Of a stretch of DNA of 64,000 nt, positions 16,559 through 25,320 are shown piece by piece. A program made the position numbers and the translations under genes. The stretch comes from a bacterium A37T11 (GTDB lineage: Bacteria; Bacteroidota; Bacteroidia; Sphingobacteriales; Sphingobacteriaceae), in the NCBI GenBank assembly GCA_900109895.1, contig FOBR01000001.1:124001-188000 (forward strand), read 5' to 3'. Every line of letters starts with the position of its first letter. Within the stretch, counting starts at the first letter, position 1. The notes under the pieces were generated by a model. It saw only the letters and a program-made list of their open reading frames with translations. It had not been told where the DNA came from and ran no database searches.

Positions 16559-18933
16559 TTAAAAACGGGTCCGCAGGGTAAGGCCGTAGGTTCTGGGTGC
16601 ACTCAGCAATACCAGGGCACTGGCGGCCGGTGAGGGCATATAAGCATACGGAATGTATTGTTTATCGGCCAGGTTCTTCACCCAAACGCCCAGCTCAATG
16701 GCTTTATACCCCAACCCGCCAGACAGGTTAAACAGGCTGAATGGTGACTGTTCCAGGTCGTTGTAAAAATTGAGGTATTGCTTTGACAGATATTTCCATT
16801 CAGGTACGATAAAAAGATGTGCTTTATTGCCTGGCAAATGATAACGATAGGTAAAACTGAGCGAAGATGTCAATGCAGGGGCAAATACCTGCCCGTTCCC
16901 CCTGGCATCCATGTTCTCCCCGGTATTGTAGTCAGTAAGGACCAATTTTTTGTACTCCGAATGAAATAGTCCCAAGTTATAATTGACCTCCAAACCTTTC
17001 ACAGGCAACAAGCTTAGCTCAAGCTCAGCCCCCTGGTTCACCAGCCTGCCGATATTCGCGATATAAAAATCAGGGACGATCAGCGCTTGCTGCTGGTCTT
17101 TCCAATTGGTATAAAATAGATTTACGTTGGCCCGCAGGAGGTGGTCCAGCCATTCGGTTTTAGCACCTAACTCTACGTTGTCAGAATATTCCGGATCATA
17201 GGTCAGGTAGTCGGTCGTCGTAAATTGGTTGAAGCCACCCGCCCGGAACCCACGTGCATAACTGGCATAAACGAGCACGTCTTTAGCGGCTGCATATGAA
17301 AGGCTGAGGCGCGGCGAAAGGGAATGGTTGTGGCCTTTAAGCTGCTGTTCCGGGCTGGCTTCTGATGCATTGGGTTCTTTCACAAAAGTATTGGAGATAT
17401 TCAAACGGCGCGACTCATAGTCATAGCGTACACCACCGGTTAGTTTCCAGCGTTCAGCAAACATATACGTAAGGTTGGCATATCCCGAAAGGCCATATAC
17501 CTTTTTTGTTGAATTGGTCACGTTGGTATAGGGCGCCATTTCATCAATCCCAAATGCTGCAGCGTCACTTCCGGTAAAGCTGCGGTTATCGGCCTTCTTG
17601 AGATCGGTAAATCCAAAGATCCCTCCGGTTAATTGCAAAGGCCGCTCATCGGCCGTAACAATGCGGAATTCCTGGGTCACTGTCTTCTGGTTGTTCAGGG
17701 GAAGGTCGTACCCATACACCTCGTAAGGGCTCAGGTCGTTATCATAATCCTCATACGTGTCATCCAGGTTTGTAAAGCCCGTGATAGACTGAAGGGTTGC
17801 AAACGGAATCCGATAAGATGCAGCCAATGAAGCTGTATAAAGCTTCCTTTTTTCAATGTTCTGGCCGTTTTGGTTCACCGTGTAACCGTTCTTATACGCT
17901 GAATCGGCATTGATAGCATACGGGAAGGATCCCTTCACATCATTGTATTCCGCTTTTGCATTCAGTGTTAAGGTAAGCCTGTCTGTCGCCAGGTATTTTA
18001 CGTAAGCATCGCCATGGTGTACGTACGCGGTTTGTCAAAATCTTTTCCCGTGTAAAGGTTTTTAAAATACCCATTACGCGTATCGTATAAAGCGCTTATT
18101 CCTGCAAATAGCTTGTTCTTAACCAAAGGCCCGGAAAATCCAAGCGCGTATTGCTGGCTACCGTAGTTACTCAGGCCAACACTGGCAAAACCCTGTGTTA
18201 CATTCGTTGGGCTGCGGGTAATGATGTTGATCACACCTCCCAATCCAGTACGTCCGTACAGTGTACCCTGCGGACCGCGAAGTACTTCCACCCGGTCAAT
18301 GTTCTGCAATTGGATGGAACTGGAATATCCGTCAAACATGGGCACCCCATCTACATATACACCGATGGCTGGATCGGTCGTATACGTGGCCACCCCCCGG
18401 ATGGAAATAAGATTCAGCGTGGGAGCCCCGGCATTAAACGTCATGGTATTCGGGGATGCGAGCAAAAGATCGCTCACCTCACGGATGTTCCGTTCTTCGA
18501 TCTGCCTGCCCGAAATAACGGTGAGCGGCAACGGCACTTTTTGCATATCGGCCTGCTTCTTTTCTGCCGTAACCGTAACAGGGCTCAGCATTTGCGGATT
18601 GGGATTGATCGTAAAACGCATCCCATTGACAGCATCAGGACGGACAATAATTTTGCTGATCAGCGTCTGATAACCGACCATCCGGATATGAGCCGGATAA
18701 GTGCCAAACGGAAGATTATCAAAGATAAAATAACCATCCTCATTGGTCAGTGTTTCCGTTTGCCGCCCTTCCAATGAAACCGTTGCATGCGCAATGGGTT
18801 CGTTGGAAGGGCCATATACATAACCTTTGGCTTCTCCGGTTTGCTGTGCAGAAACGGGAGAATACAGCCAACCAGTGAACGCACAGCAAAAAAGGCAGGG
18901 TATTATTTTTTTGATTTGTTTAGGAAAATCCAT
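16559..18933 (-). pseudogene. TonB-dependent siderophore-type receptor, single frameshift
   Basis: The ATG at 18931-18933 starts MDFPKQIKKIIPCLFCCAF, a signal peptide ending in VSAQQ, then a carboxypeptidase-like domain (GEAKGYVYGPSNEPIAHATV) and a plug (VPLPLTVISGRQIEERNIRE, VDGVPMFDGYSSS, RGPQGTLYGRTGLGGVINII). After RTYTMAMLT the frame stops at 17998. The next frame resumes with GDAYVKYLATDRLTLTLNAK and reads through the barrel to LTLRTRF at 16559. One base lost or gained near 18015-18025 explains this. The motif RGPQGTLYGRxGxGG is typical of pesticin/FyuA-like receptors. The start is preceded by a -7 element and a strong Fur-like box, and a divergent AraC gene shares the region. Without correction no barrel is made. 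Confidence 0.85.
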
Positions 18934-18943
18934 ACAATTTGTC

Positions 18944-18974
18944 TTATTTAGAATTATTTTAAAAAACAAAATTA
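18944..18974 (-). promoter_or_regulatory. promoter and Fur-like box of the second TonB receptor
   Basis: Minus-strand TAATTTTG at 18974-18967 is a -7 element. Directly after it, 18944-18966 reads ATTTAGAATTATTTTAAA in its core, 21 of 23 bases matching the palindrome TTATTTAGAAT-n-ATTCTAAATAA. It would cover the transcription start and is the best iron box in the window. The divergent AraC gene begins 66 bases away. Confidence 0.7.
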
Positions 18975-19039
18975 GGGCGGAAATGCCTGGCGGTAACGAC
19001 GCCAGCGGGATCAATTTCGACGTTAAACGGATTTCGAAG

Positions 19040-20020
19040 ATGCAAATACAGATAACACACGAAGACTTAAAGGAGATCTTTATACAGCATAGCTATGATC
19101 AGCATTACGCATTCCAAAAAGACGGTGTCACAGAGCGAACCATCCAGATAAAAAATACGTTCGCTAACGGAGCCCACCGGGAGATCTTTTTTGAAGGCAT
19201 CCATATCGGATATGGCGACATTTGCCTGGGGCAGCCCACACGCCTGCGGTTCGAAACAGATTATGAAACGGTCGAAATGCATTTTACCCTATCCGGTACT
19301 TCAGAAACCAAAATAACCGGGATGCCGCAATATCAGTTCGCATCAAATTACCATAACATTTTCTATGCACCGCAGGTCAAAGGCCGGATCTCGTTCACAG
19401 ACCTCCGCTCCAAACTATTGGAAATATATCTACAGCCTACTTTATTCCGCAAGTACATTCCTGAAGGACATTTGTTTGACCGTTTCATGGATCATATCAG
19501 GCTGCAGGCCCCTACGCAAATGAACCGTCGGAACTTGCCGGTAACGGCAAAGATGATGCACATCATCCGGGATATCCTTGACGACACCATTGACAGGCCA
19601 TTTAAACGCCTGTTCCTGGAGCAACGCATCCTGGAACTGCTGCTACTACAACTGGAACAAATCAACGGATCCGAAGGCAAAGCCGTAGACAGGATAAGCC
19701 CAAATGACCGGGAGAAAATCTTTGAGGCAAAAAATAGGATAGAAGCGGGTTTCCAAAGCCCTTGCTCGCTGATAGACCTGGCCCGAACGGTCGGCACCAA
19801 TGAATTCAAACTAAAAAAAGGATTCAAACAACTGTTTGGAACCACCGTATTTGGCATGATAGCCGACCTCCGGATGGAACATGCCCGGCAATTGCTGCTT
19901 AGCAGGGAAAAGAACATCAATGAGATCAGCGAGATCGTCGGCTACAAAAATGCGACGCATTTTACGCAGGCTTTCAAGCGGAGATTTGGTGTCACCCCTG
20001 GAAAATATACCAAAAACTAA
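19040..20020 (+). CDS. PchR-like AraC family regulator
   Basis: This 326-residue protein starts at the ATG at 19040. The C-terminal AraC domain reads TVGTNEFKLKKGFKQLFGTT, MIADLRMEHARQLLLS, INEISEIVGYKNATHFTQAF and FGVTPGKY. The N-terminal part is a sensor region with QLEQINGSEGK at the hinge, close in pattern to the regulator at 7112-8086 (ILELLMYQLEQLNHG there), so the two are paralogues. It is divergent from the second TonB receptor and probably activates it in response to its ligand, as PchR does for pyochelin receptors. The gene is intact although its presumed target is frameshifted. Confidence 0.85.
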   Translation: MQIQITHEDLKEIFIQHSYDQHYAFQKDGVTERTIQIKNTFANGAHREIFFEGIHIGYGDICLGQPTRLRFETDYETVEMHFTLSGTSETKITGMPQYQFASNYHNIFYAPQVKGRISFTDLRSKLLEIYLQPTLFRKYIPEGHLFDRFMDHIRLQAPTQMNRRNLPVTAKMMHIIRDILDDTIDRPFKRLFLEQRILELLLLQLEQINGSEGKAVDRISPNDREKIFEAKNRIEAGFQSPCSLIDLARTVGTNEFKLKKGFKQLFGTTVFGMIADLRMEHARQLLLSREKNINEISEIVGYKNATHFTQAFKRRFGVTPGKYTKN

Positions 20021-20202
20021 ACTTCAAAAATGCACCGACTGACTCTTATATTTGAGTGATTTCTATCTTTTCAGCATTTTCTTACACGATCATACCCGTT
20101 AATTCCTCGGCATTCATACGGCCACAATGATCTTAATATATTATAGGTTATCTAACAGCGATAAGGTATCATTTTGAGACAGTTGAGGGGCACTTTAGCT
20201 TG
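20021..20202. other. spacer between convergent AraC and sigma genes
   Basis: AT-rich spacer of about 180 bases. A TATATTTG at about 20049 lies in the plus direction but leads to no recognisable gene. No hairpin terminator stood out. Confidence 0.4.
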
Positions 20203-20760
20203 TCAAAAGCTAGTCGGGGGGCCGATCAGGTTCACAGATTGGGTTTTGAGTGCAGCCAGGGCCCGGTAGATCAGTTTATAAACCGCTTCCGTGCGGATAT
20301 GGAAGATCTGGCCGATTTCCTGGTAACTGAAATCTTCGACGTAATACAGATAAATGGCTTCTTTTTGGCGGCTGGTGAGGGTTTGGAGCAATTGGATGAG
20401 GGAAGGAGAAAGGTGGTCGGTATGTATTTCAAATGTCGGCTCAACGTCTGCATGAAGGGCCTCGAGATCGGCAGCGTCGCCATAATACACCATGCGGCTT
20501 TTGAGGGCATTTTTATTATAGATGATGTTCCGCAACGCCCGTAGAAGGTAGTGTTTCTGGGATGATGGACAGCTCAGACGATCGCGTTTCGTCCAAATAT
20601 TGATGAAAAGGTCCTGGATGCACTCGCCAATAAAGCTTTCGTCTGTACTATATTGCCGGGCATACCGTACCAAACAGGGATACATGCCCTCATATAGCCG
20701 TTTAAAGGCTGCCTGGTCGCCCTCGATAATCTGTTGCCAAAGCGCAGTGTCAGCTGTCAT
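20203..20760 (-). CDS. ECF RNA polymerase sigma factor (FecI-like)
   Basis: This 185-residue sigma-70 family factor has region 2 (KRLYEGMYPCLVRYARQYST, then CIQDLFINIWTKRD) and region 4 (LTSRQKEAIYLYYVEDFSYQ, then IGQIFHIRTEAVYKLIYRAL). Start at the ATG at 20758-20760. In Bacteroidota such factors usually sit just upstream of a fecR gene. Here fecR is 9 kb away at the other end of a six-gene operon on the same strand, and this sigma gene has its own promoter. It would direct transcription of the TonB receptor operon when FecR relays an outer-membrane signal. A Fur-like box immediately upstream indicates iron-controlled expression. It is separated from the peptidase gene by a strong hairpin. 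Confidence 0.9.
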   Translation of the reverse strand: MTADTALWQQIIEGDQAAFKRLYEGMYPCLVRYARQYSTDESFIGECIQDLFINIWTKRDRLSCPSSQKHYLLRALRNIIYNKNALKSRMVYYGDAADLEALHADVEPTFEIHTDHLSPSLIQLLQTLTSRQKEAIYLYYVEDFSYQEIGQIFHIRTEAVYKLIYRALAALKTQSVNLIGPPTSF

Positions 20761-20767
20761 ACCGTGG

Positions 20768-20801
20768 CAAAATTAATATTATTTAGAATTAATAAAAATA
20801 A
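20768..20801 (-). promoter_or_regulatory. promoter and Fur-like box of the ECF sigma gene
   Basis: Minus-strand TAATTTTG at 20775-20768 ends seven bases before the ATG, so the transcript would be almost leaderless. The box at 20779-20801 begins TTATTTAGAATTA on the plus strand and matches 20 of 23 positions of the ATTTAGAAT palindrome. It covers the -33 region. Confidence 0.65.
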
Positions 20802-20827
20802 TAAAATGAATATTACAGTAGGATTAT

Positions 20828-20861
20828 CATCGAATGCCGGGTTATGCCCCGGCATTCGATG
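20828..20861 (-). terminator. strong hairpin terminator after the peptidase operon
   Basis: A perfect 14-bp stem (CATCGAATGCCGGG at 20828-20841 with its complement at 20848-20861) and a six-base loop lie ten bases after the stop codon at 20871. No long T-run follows. Confidence 0.7.
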
Positions 20862-20870
20862 GGGAGAAAA

Positions 20871-23084
20871 TTACTTTTTGCCTGCGGGCTCGGGCAGGCC
20901 TAGGATAGCGGCGGTGCGCCTGGCCTGCTCCTTTAACGCTTCGGGACCATTTTCCAATAAACGTGTGCACAGAGCCTGAATAAGGGGCTTTTGATACGAT
21001 AGCTTATACCAGCTAAGTGCTTCAAGGGCAGCGATGCGGTTGGCTGGAACCTGGCTACCGTCTTCCACAAAGGCGACCGCCTGTGGTACGGCCTGGTGAT
21101 AGCGGTAAGCTCGCAGGCTGCGTACACTAAACATCCGGCTTTTTATTGCGATGCTGCTATCCAGGAGCGTTTGGTAATCATTCTTGAGTTTGGCAGCGGT
21201 GTTTTTCTGCGAAAGGAGCAACTGCTTCTCAAGGGCAGGCCCATCCACCAGGTAAGCTGCTGCGGCAATCTGTCGTTTGATCTCCTCGCTCATCTTCTCC
21301 GGGCTCATGAACGACGCTGCGGTGTTAGCCCGGTACAATACGCGTTCAGATTGTCGGTCGTTGATGAGTGAAGAAACGAGCACAGGAATAAGTTCATCGT
21401 TGCCCGCTTCACCGATCAGGCCGATGGCCAGCCGGCGGGTAAGTTCATAGGGGTCGTTGGCTGCCGCGCGCAGCACCTCCAGATAATCGGCATTGGCCAG
21501 CTGGCTGAGCAGTTTAAGTGCTTCCAGGCGCAGGGTGGCATTGGCCGACTGGAAATAGGTTTTCCTGAGGAGGGCCGAGCTGCGTTCCCCTTGCAGGCGG
21601 AACAGGTGGATGAGGGCCAATGACTGTACATCGGGGTTTTCAGCTGCCAGCAGTTTTTGCCAGGAAGCGGGTTTTTGGTCGCCATATGCGATCACCTGGT
21701 TCAGGTCGTCGGAATGCTGGCTTGAAAAGGCAAAGGTGGGGTCGCCCAGCAGGTGGGTTTCCAAATAAGCTGTCTCCTTAAACCAGTTACCCAGGCGTAC
21801 GCCATGGTCCAGCAATCCGAGCAGTTTATCGGGCCACTGGTCTTGCAGCACGGCAACACTGTTGGCCAGTACAGCGATGCTGTTGCCATTACCAAAAACA
21901 TAATGGGCGCCGATGTAATCGTCCAATAGAAAGGCTCCGTTGGTACAGGCATCCATGATGACCAGGCGGGCATTGGGTTTGAGCTGCTGCAGGTCAGGAA
22001 TAAGGATCTCCGTGTAGGTATTCAGGATAGAATCTGCCGCTTTGACCGGATTAAGCAGGGCATCATCCATCCAGCTATAAGGTACACCCAGGCTTTCGTG
22101 GTAGCGTTTTTTAGTGGCAGCGGTATCACCTTTATCTTCGGCAACCGCCTGGATCTTGGCACGCAGATATCGCCGGATATTGTCGATAGCGGGTTGCGGC
22201 GCGCTCACTTCAGGATAGCCATTGATGAGTTGCGAGTCTTCACTGCCGTGGTCGTGGAAAATGGCAATATCAAGGTCCGGCCGTTGTATTTCAGACAAAA
22301 TACGGTCTTTCATGCGCAGATCCATGCTAAAACGCAGAAACTTGGCCTGGCCACCGGGGCGGAAAAGGACGGGAAGCTGTTCACGCAGGGCCACCTGTTC
22401 GCCCGCCCAGGCATTGAGCGATTCTGAATGGTAGCCATGCCCGGTGTAAACGGCCAGTTGCCGCAGCGCTTGCTGCTGCTTTGCCTGGGCGACGGCTTTT
22501 TTGAGATATCGCCGTATGCCTTCATAAAAGTCTGAAGGGCTGGTTTTTGGAGGCTTGATACGCGCACTGTAAATATCCATTTGGATATATTGGGGCGAGG
22601 CCGGGTCAAGGCTGTAGTAATAATAGGCCTTCTGCAGCGAATCTTGTTTAAGGTATTGAAAGCGAAGGTCGAAGTCATCGTAAAATCGGTCGGAAGGCAC
22701 GGATGATCGTTTCCAGTCCATGCGTTGGTCCATTTTGAACGTGGAAGTAAGATGTTGGGCATCCCTGATCATCGGGACGGGGATATCGCCAACGAGCAAC
22801 GTGCCTTCGAGCTTTGGCTTTTGCTGATATAGCCGCAGCAGGACGTCGCGCACCTGTTCCGGATTTTTCCAGTCATGGTGGATGAGATAAGCACCAAGGC
22901 CTTTGGCCTCAACCGATGCTTTATAGGCTTCAAGTTCCGCTTTTGCTTGCTGATAAGTCGCCTCATCGGCGATGATGGCAAAGGTGGTTGTGAAATGCTG
23001 GCCGGATGGCTGTTCAATGGTCTGTGCGCTGAGCGGCTGGCTGTAGGCCAGCAGTAAAATTAGAAGAAAAGGCATTTTGTTCAT
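20871..23084 (-). CDS. exported C25-like (gingipain-type) cysteine peptidase with HEAT-like repeats
   Basis: This 737-residue protein has a signal peptide (MNKMPFLLILLLAYSQPLSA). Residues 30-455 resemble the C25 caspase fold: LLVGDIPVPM (97-106), FHDHGSED with candidate catalytic H279, LVIMDACTNGAF with candidate catalytic C380, and AYLETHLLGDPTFAF (439-453), the usual end of the domain. From about 460 to the end run helical repeats of HEAT type (LALIHLFRLQGERSSALLRK, ANATLRLEALKLLSQLANAD, ELTRRLAIGLIGEAGNDELI). No type IX secretion C-terminal domain is seen, so it is probably periplasmic. It is the last gene of the operon with a TonB receptor, DUF4876 and DUF6850. It may process the imported ligand or a partner protein. 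The fold call is good; substrate unknown. Confidence 0.75.
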   Translation of the reverse strand: MNKMPFLLILLLAYSQPLSAQTIEQPSGQHFTTTFAIIADEATYQQAKAELEAYKASVEAKGLGAYLIHHDWKNPEQVRDVLLRLYQQKPKLEGTLLVGDIPVPMIRDAQHLTSTFKMDQRMDWKRSSVPSDRFYDDFDLRFQYLKQDSLQKAYYYYSLDPASPQYIQMDIYSARIKPPKTSPSDFYEGIRRYLKKAVAQAKQQQALRQLAVYTGHGYHSESLNAWAGEQVALREQLPVLFRPGGQAKFLRFSMDLRMKDRILSEIQRPDLDIAIFHDHGSEDSQLINGYPEVSAPQPAIDNIRRYLRAKIQAVAEDKGDTAATKKRYHESLGVPYSWMDDALLNPVKAADSILNTYTEILIPDLQQLKPNARLVIMDACTNGAFLLDDYIGAHYVFGNGNSIAVLANSVAVLQDQWPDKLLGLLDHGVRLGNWFKETAYLETHLLGDPTFAFSSQHSDDLNQVIAYGDQKPASWQKLLAAENPDVQSLALIHLFRLQGERSSALLRKTYFQSANATLRLEALKLLSQLANADYLEVLRAAANDPYELTRRLAIGLIGEAGNDELIPVLVSSLINDRQSERVLYRANTAASFMSPEKMSEEIKRQIAAAAYLVDGPALEKQLLLSQKNTAAKLKNDYQTLLDSSIAIKSRMFSVRSLRAYRYHQAVPQAVAFVEDGSQVPANRIAALEALSWYKLSYQKPLIQALCTRLLENGPEALKEQARRTAAILGLPEPAGKK

Positions 23085-23095
23085 GTTTGGGAAAA

Positions 23096-23734
23096 TTAAT
23101 GTTGGCCGTGATCCATACTGAGGTTTTCCGGATTCATCATGATGTGCGCTTTATAGGTACCGGCTTCCATAAGCCAGGGCAAACCGGGCACACTGGGTGT
23201 TTCAGAGAGGCCGGTGCTGGCGCCGGTGGCATAGGGTATGTATACCACATAACGCCGCAGAGCGTCTTTGATCTCGCCGGTTTCGCGGTCAAGATTTTCT
23301 TCTTCACCCCAGTAGACATACAGGATGCTGGCTTGTTTGGGCATCTTTAGTTTGCCTGACTTGACCTCCGCCTCGCGGATATCGTTCTTTTCCTGGTACT
23401 TTTTACCTTCGGCAACCAGTTCACGTCCACGAGCCATAAAGGGTTCAAGCTGGTCAAAATAGGCGTAGGCAAAGAGCCCGGCCTGTTTAGGATTTGGGGC
23501 CAGGCATATGGTATGGTTACTGCCTACCCGGAGTACGGTGAAGTCACCCTGGGGGGAATAACCGTATACCTTGGCACCTGCACGCTGGTCAGGCGGTGCA
23601 GCCTGCTCAGCAATCTTAATCTGAAGTGTTGCCGGTAAGATGCTGGTTCTTTTGGCCTGGGCCTGGGCTTGACCGCAGACGACAAGGCTGGACAGGATAG
23701 TTAATTTAAAGATACTTTTTTGAATGGTATTCAT
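23096..23734 (-). CDS. small exported protein of unknown function in the TonB operon
   Basis: This 212-residue protein starts at the ATG at 23732-23734. The signal peptide is MNTIQKSIFKLTILSSLVVC followed by GQAQAQA. The mature part has no motif I recognise. It includes VGSNHTICLAPNP, a charged helical stretch (FMARGRELVAEGKKYQEKND), VVYIPYATGASTGLSETPSV and LPWLMEAGTYKAHIMMNP, and ends with MDHGQH. His, Met and Asp residues near the C-terminus could bind metal or heme, but this is speculation. Twelve bases separate it from the peptidase gene and 13 from the DUF6850 gene, so it is part of the same operon. Confidence 0.7.
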   Translation of the reverse strand: MNTIQKSIFKLTILSSLVVCGQAQAQAKRTSILPATLQIKIAEQAAPPDQRAGAKVYGYSPQGDFTVLRVGSNHTICLAPNPKQAGLFAYAYFDQLEPFMARGRELVAEGKKYQEKNDIREAEVKSGKLKMPKQASILYVYWGEEENLDRETGEIKDALRRYVVYIPYATGASTGLSETPSVPGLPWLMEAGTYKAHIMMNPENLSMDHGQH

Positions 23735-23747
23735 GCGATGGTTCACG

Positions 23748-25310
23748 TTAATAATATGCTCCTATACTGAATGACAGGTATTGGCGGGAGTTGCCATATC
23801 CCGGATACAGGCCCTGGTCTGTACGTTGCCGGAATGTACCCTGCCCCTCTATGAAAAATGCCGTGTTTTTGGCACACGGCACCCAAAATTGATAGCGCAG
23901 TCCGGCCTGGGCCTGCCAGCCCTGGCTGCTGAGGTAATCATAGTCTGGATTAAGCAGGCCATTGGCCACCTCGGGACTACTGCCGGTGCTGCTAAGGCTC
24001 CGCCGCAGGCATTGACGATAACCAGCACCTGCCGAAACCTGCCACTGCCGCCCGGGATACCACTTGCCGGATAGCTGGTATTCCAGCAGGTTGACCTGTT
24101 GCGAGCCAGGTTGACTAAGCAGGTAGTCGTTGGAAAGCCCGGTGTACATGACCTGGGCTTCGGCCAGCCAACGCAGGCCGTGAAGGCCGTAAGGCTGGTA
24201 GATCTGATAGGCCAGGGTGCCAGTACGGAGTTCTGACCGGTAAAAAATCGCCTCGAAGATGGTTTGGTAGCTGCTGCTTGAATTAACGTATTCCTCATGG
24301 TACTCACGTCCGGCACCTTTTTCATATTGGAAGGCTGCCCGGAGCTGTTGCAGGTATTGTTGCCCCCACTGCAGGCTGTTGTTGAACTGAATAGATTGCC
24401 GTTTGTATTGGCCTCCATTACGGGGGCTGGTAATACCGTCACGGGTATTTTCCAAATAGGCTACGTAACCCAGGCTGCTTAGGAACGCGACACCTTGGCT
24501 TGACTCCAACTGATATTGAGCCCCCCCTCCCCAGCTCTTGCCGCCGTAACCACGGGAAGCGCCAGAGGAAGTGGGTTCTGGCGTATTGTGCATACCCAGA
24601 CCTTTTAATTTATAGATGCCATAGATGCGGTCGTTGCGCCGCAGTCCAATGTCAATGTCTTCCTTAAAATAGCCGTAATGGCCGCTGAGCCCTGCCTGCT
24701 GGCCACTGTTGATCTGATAAATGGCCGATGGGTTGAGATCAAGCTGGTTGACGTAACTAAGTGGGCGTGGGTCGTTTTGGCGTGCACCGGTGTTGGCCTG
24801 GTAACTAATACCCAGCCCGGGTGTCAGCTTGCCATTGGCCAGTGGCGCCGTGGCGGCTTTGGCTTCCAGGTGAAAGAACTGCTTTTTCCAGTCGCCCCCA
24901 ACAGAGTCGGCCAGCAGATAGGGGCTGCCGCGAAAAGGGTCGAGCACGTCGCTCCATTGGATGTTTTTAGCCCAGTCCTGCCGGTATTCAAACAGCCCGT
25001 AAAATCCGGCCTTTCCTAGTGGCTGGTAGCGCTCCGAACGGAACAGTAACTGTTTATCGGTACTGGCTTCCTGAGGACGGTGGTAACCGCCGTCCGTATA
25101 GGCATAACCGGCATAGGTACGTCCATAAGCCAGTTGGCCCAATTGATTCACGGCAGCAGCATTGCTGGTTTGCAGCCATGGATATTGCCGGGCCAGGAGG
25201 TCCCATTGGGCGGCATCGGCGATTAGGCTGTCTGCCGGCTTTTCCTGGGCTGCGGTTGGACGTATGCAGCCTAGGGATATCATCGCGATCAAGAAAACGG
25301 CCCTCCGCAT
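23748..25310 (-). CDS. DUF6850-like outer-membrane beta-barrel protein
   Basis: This 520-residue protein starts at the ATG at 25308-25310, ten bases after the DUF4876 stop. The signal peptide MRRAVFLIAMISLGCIRPTA ends near AAQ. The rest is a series of amphipathic strands rich in Tyr, Gln and Gly (AGFYGLFEYRQDWAKNIQWS, VAFLSSLGYVAYLENTRDGI) ending YLSFSIGAYY with a terminal aromatic, typical of outer-membrane barrels. The family assignment to DUF6850 comes from general resemblance and the neighbouring DUF4876 and TonB genes. It may form a second outer-membrane component of the uptake system. Intact. Confidence 0.7.
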   Translation of the reverse strand: MRRAVFLIAMISLGCIRPTAAQEKPADSLIADAAQWDLLARQYPWLQTSNAAAVNQLGQLAYGRTYAGYAYTDGGYHRPQEASTDKQLLFRSERYQPLGKAGFYGLFEYRQDWAKNIQWSDVLDPFRGSPYLLADSVGGDWKKQFFHLEAKAATAPLANGKLTPGLGISYQANTGARQNDPRPLSYVNQLDLNPSAIYQINSGQQAGLSGHYGYFKEDIDIGLRRNDRIYGIYKLKGLGMHNTPEPTSSGASRGYGGKSWGGGAQYQLESSQGVAFLSSLGYVAYLENTRDGITSPRNGGQYKRQSIQFNNSLQWGQQYLQQLRAAFQYEKGAGREYHEEYVNSSSSYQTIFEAIFYRSELRTGTLAYQIYQPYGLHGLRWLAEAQVMYTGLSNDYLLSQPGSQQVNLLEYQLSGKWYPGRQWQVSAGAGYRQCLRRSLSSTGSSPEVANGLLNPDYDYLSSQGWQAQAGLRYQFWVPCAKNTAFFIEGQGTFRQRTDQGLYPGYGNSRQYLSFSIGAYY

Positions 25311-25320
25311 CGGGTATCGT

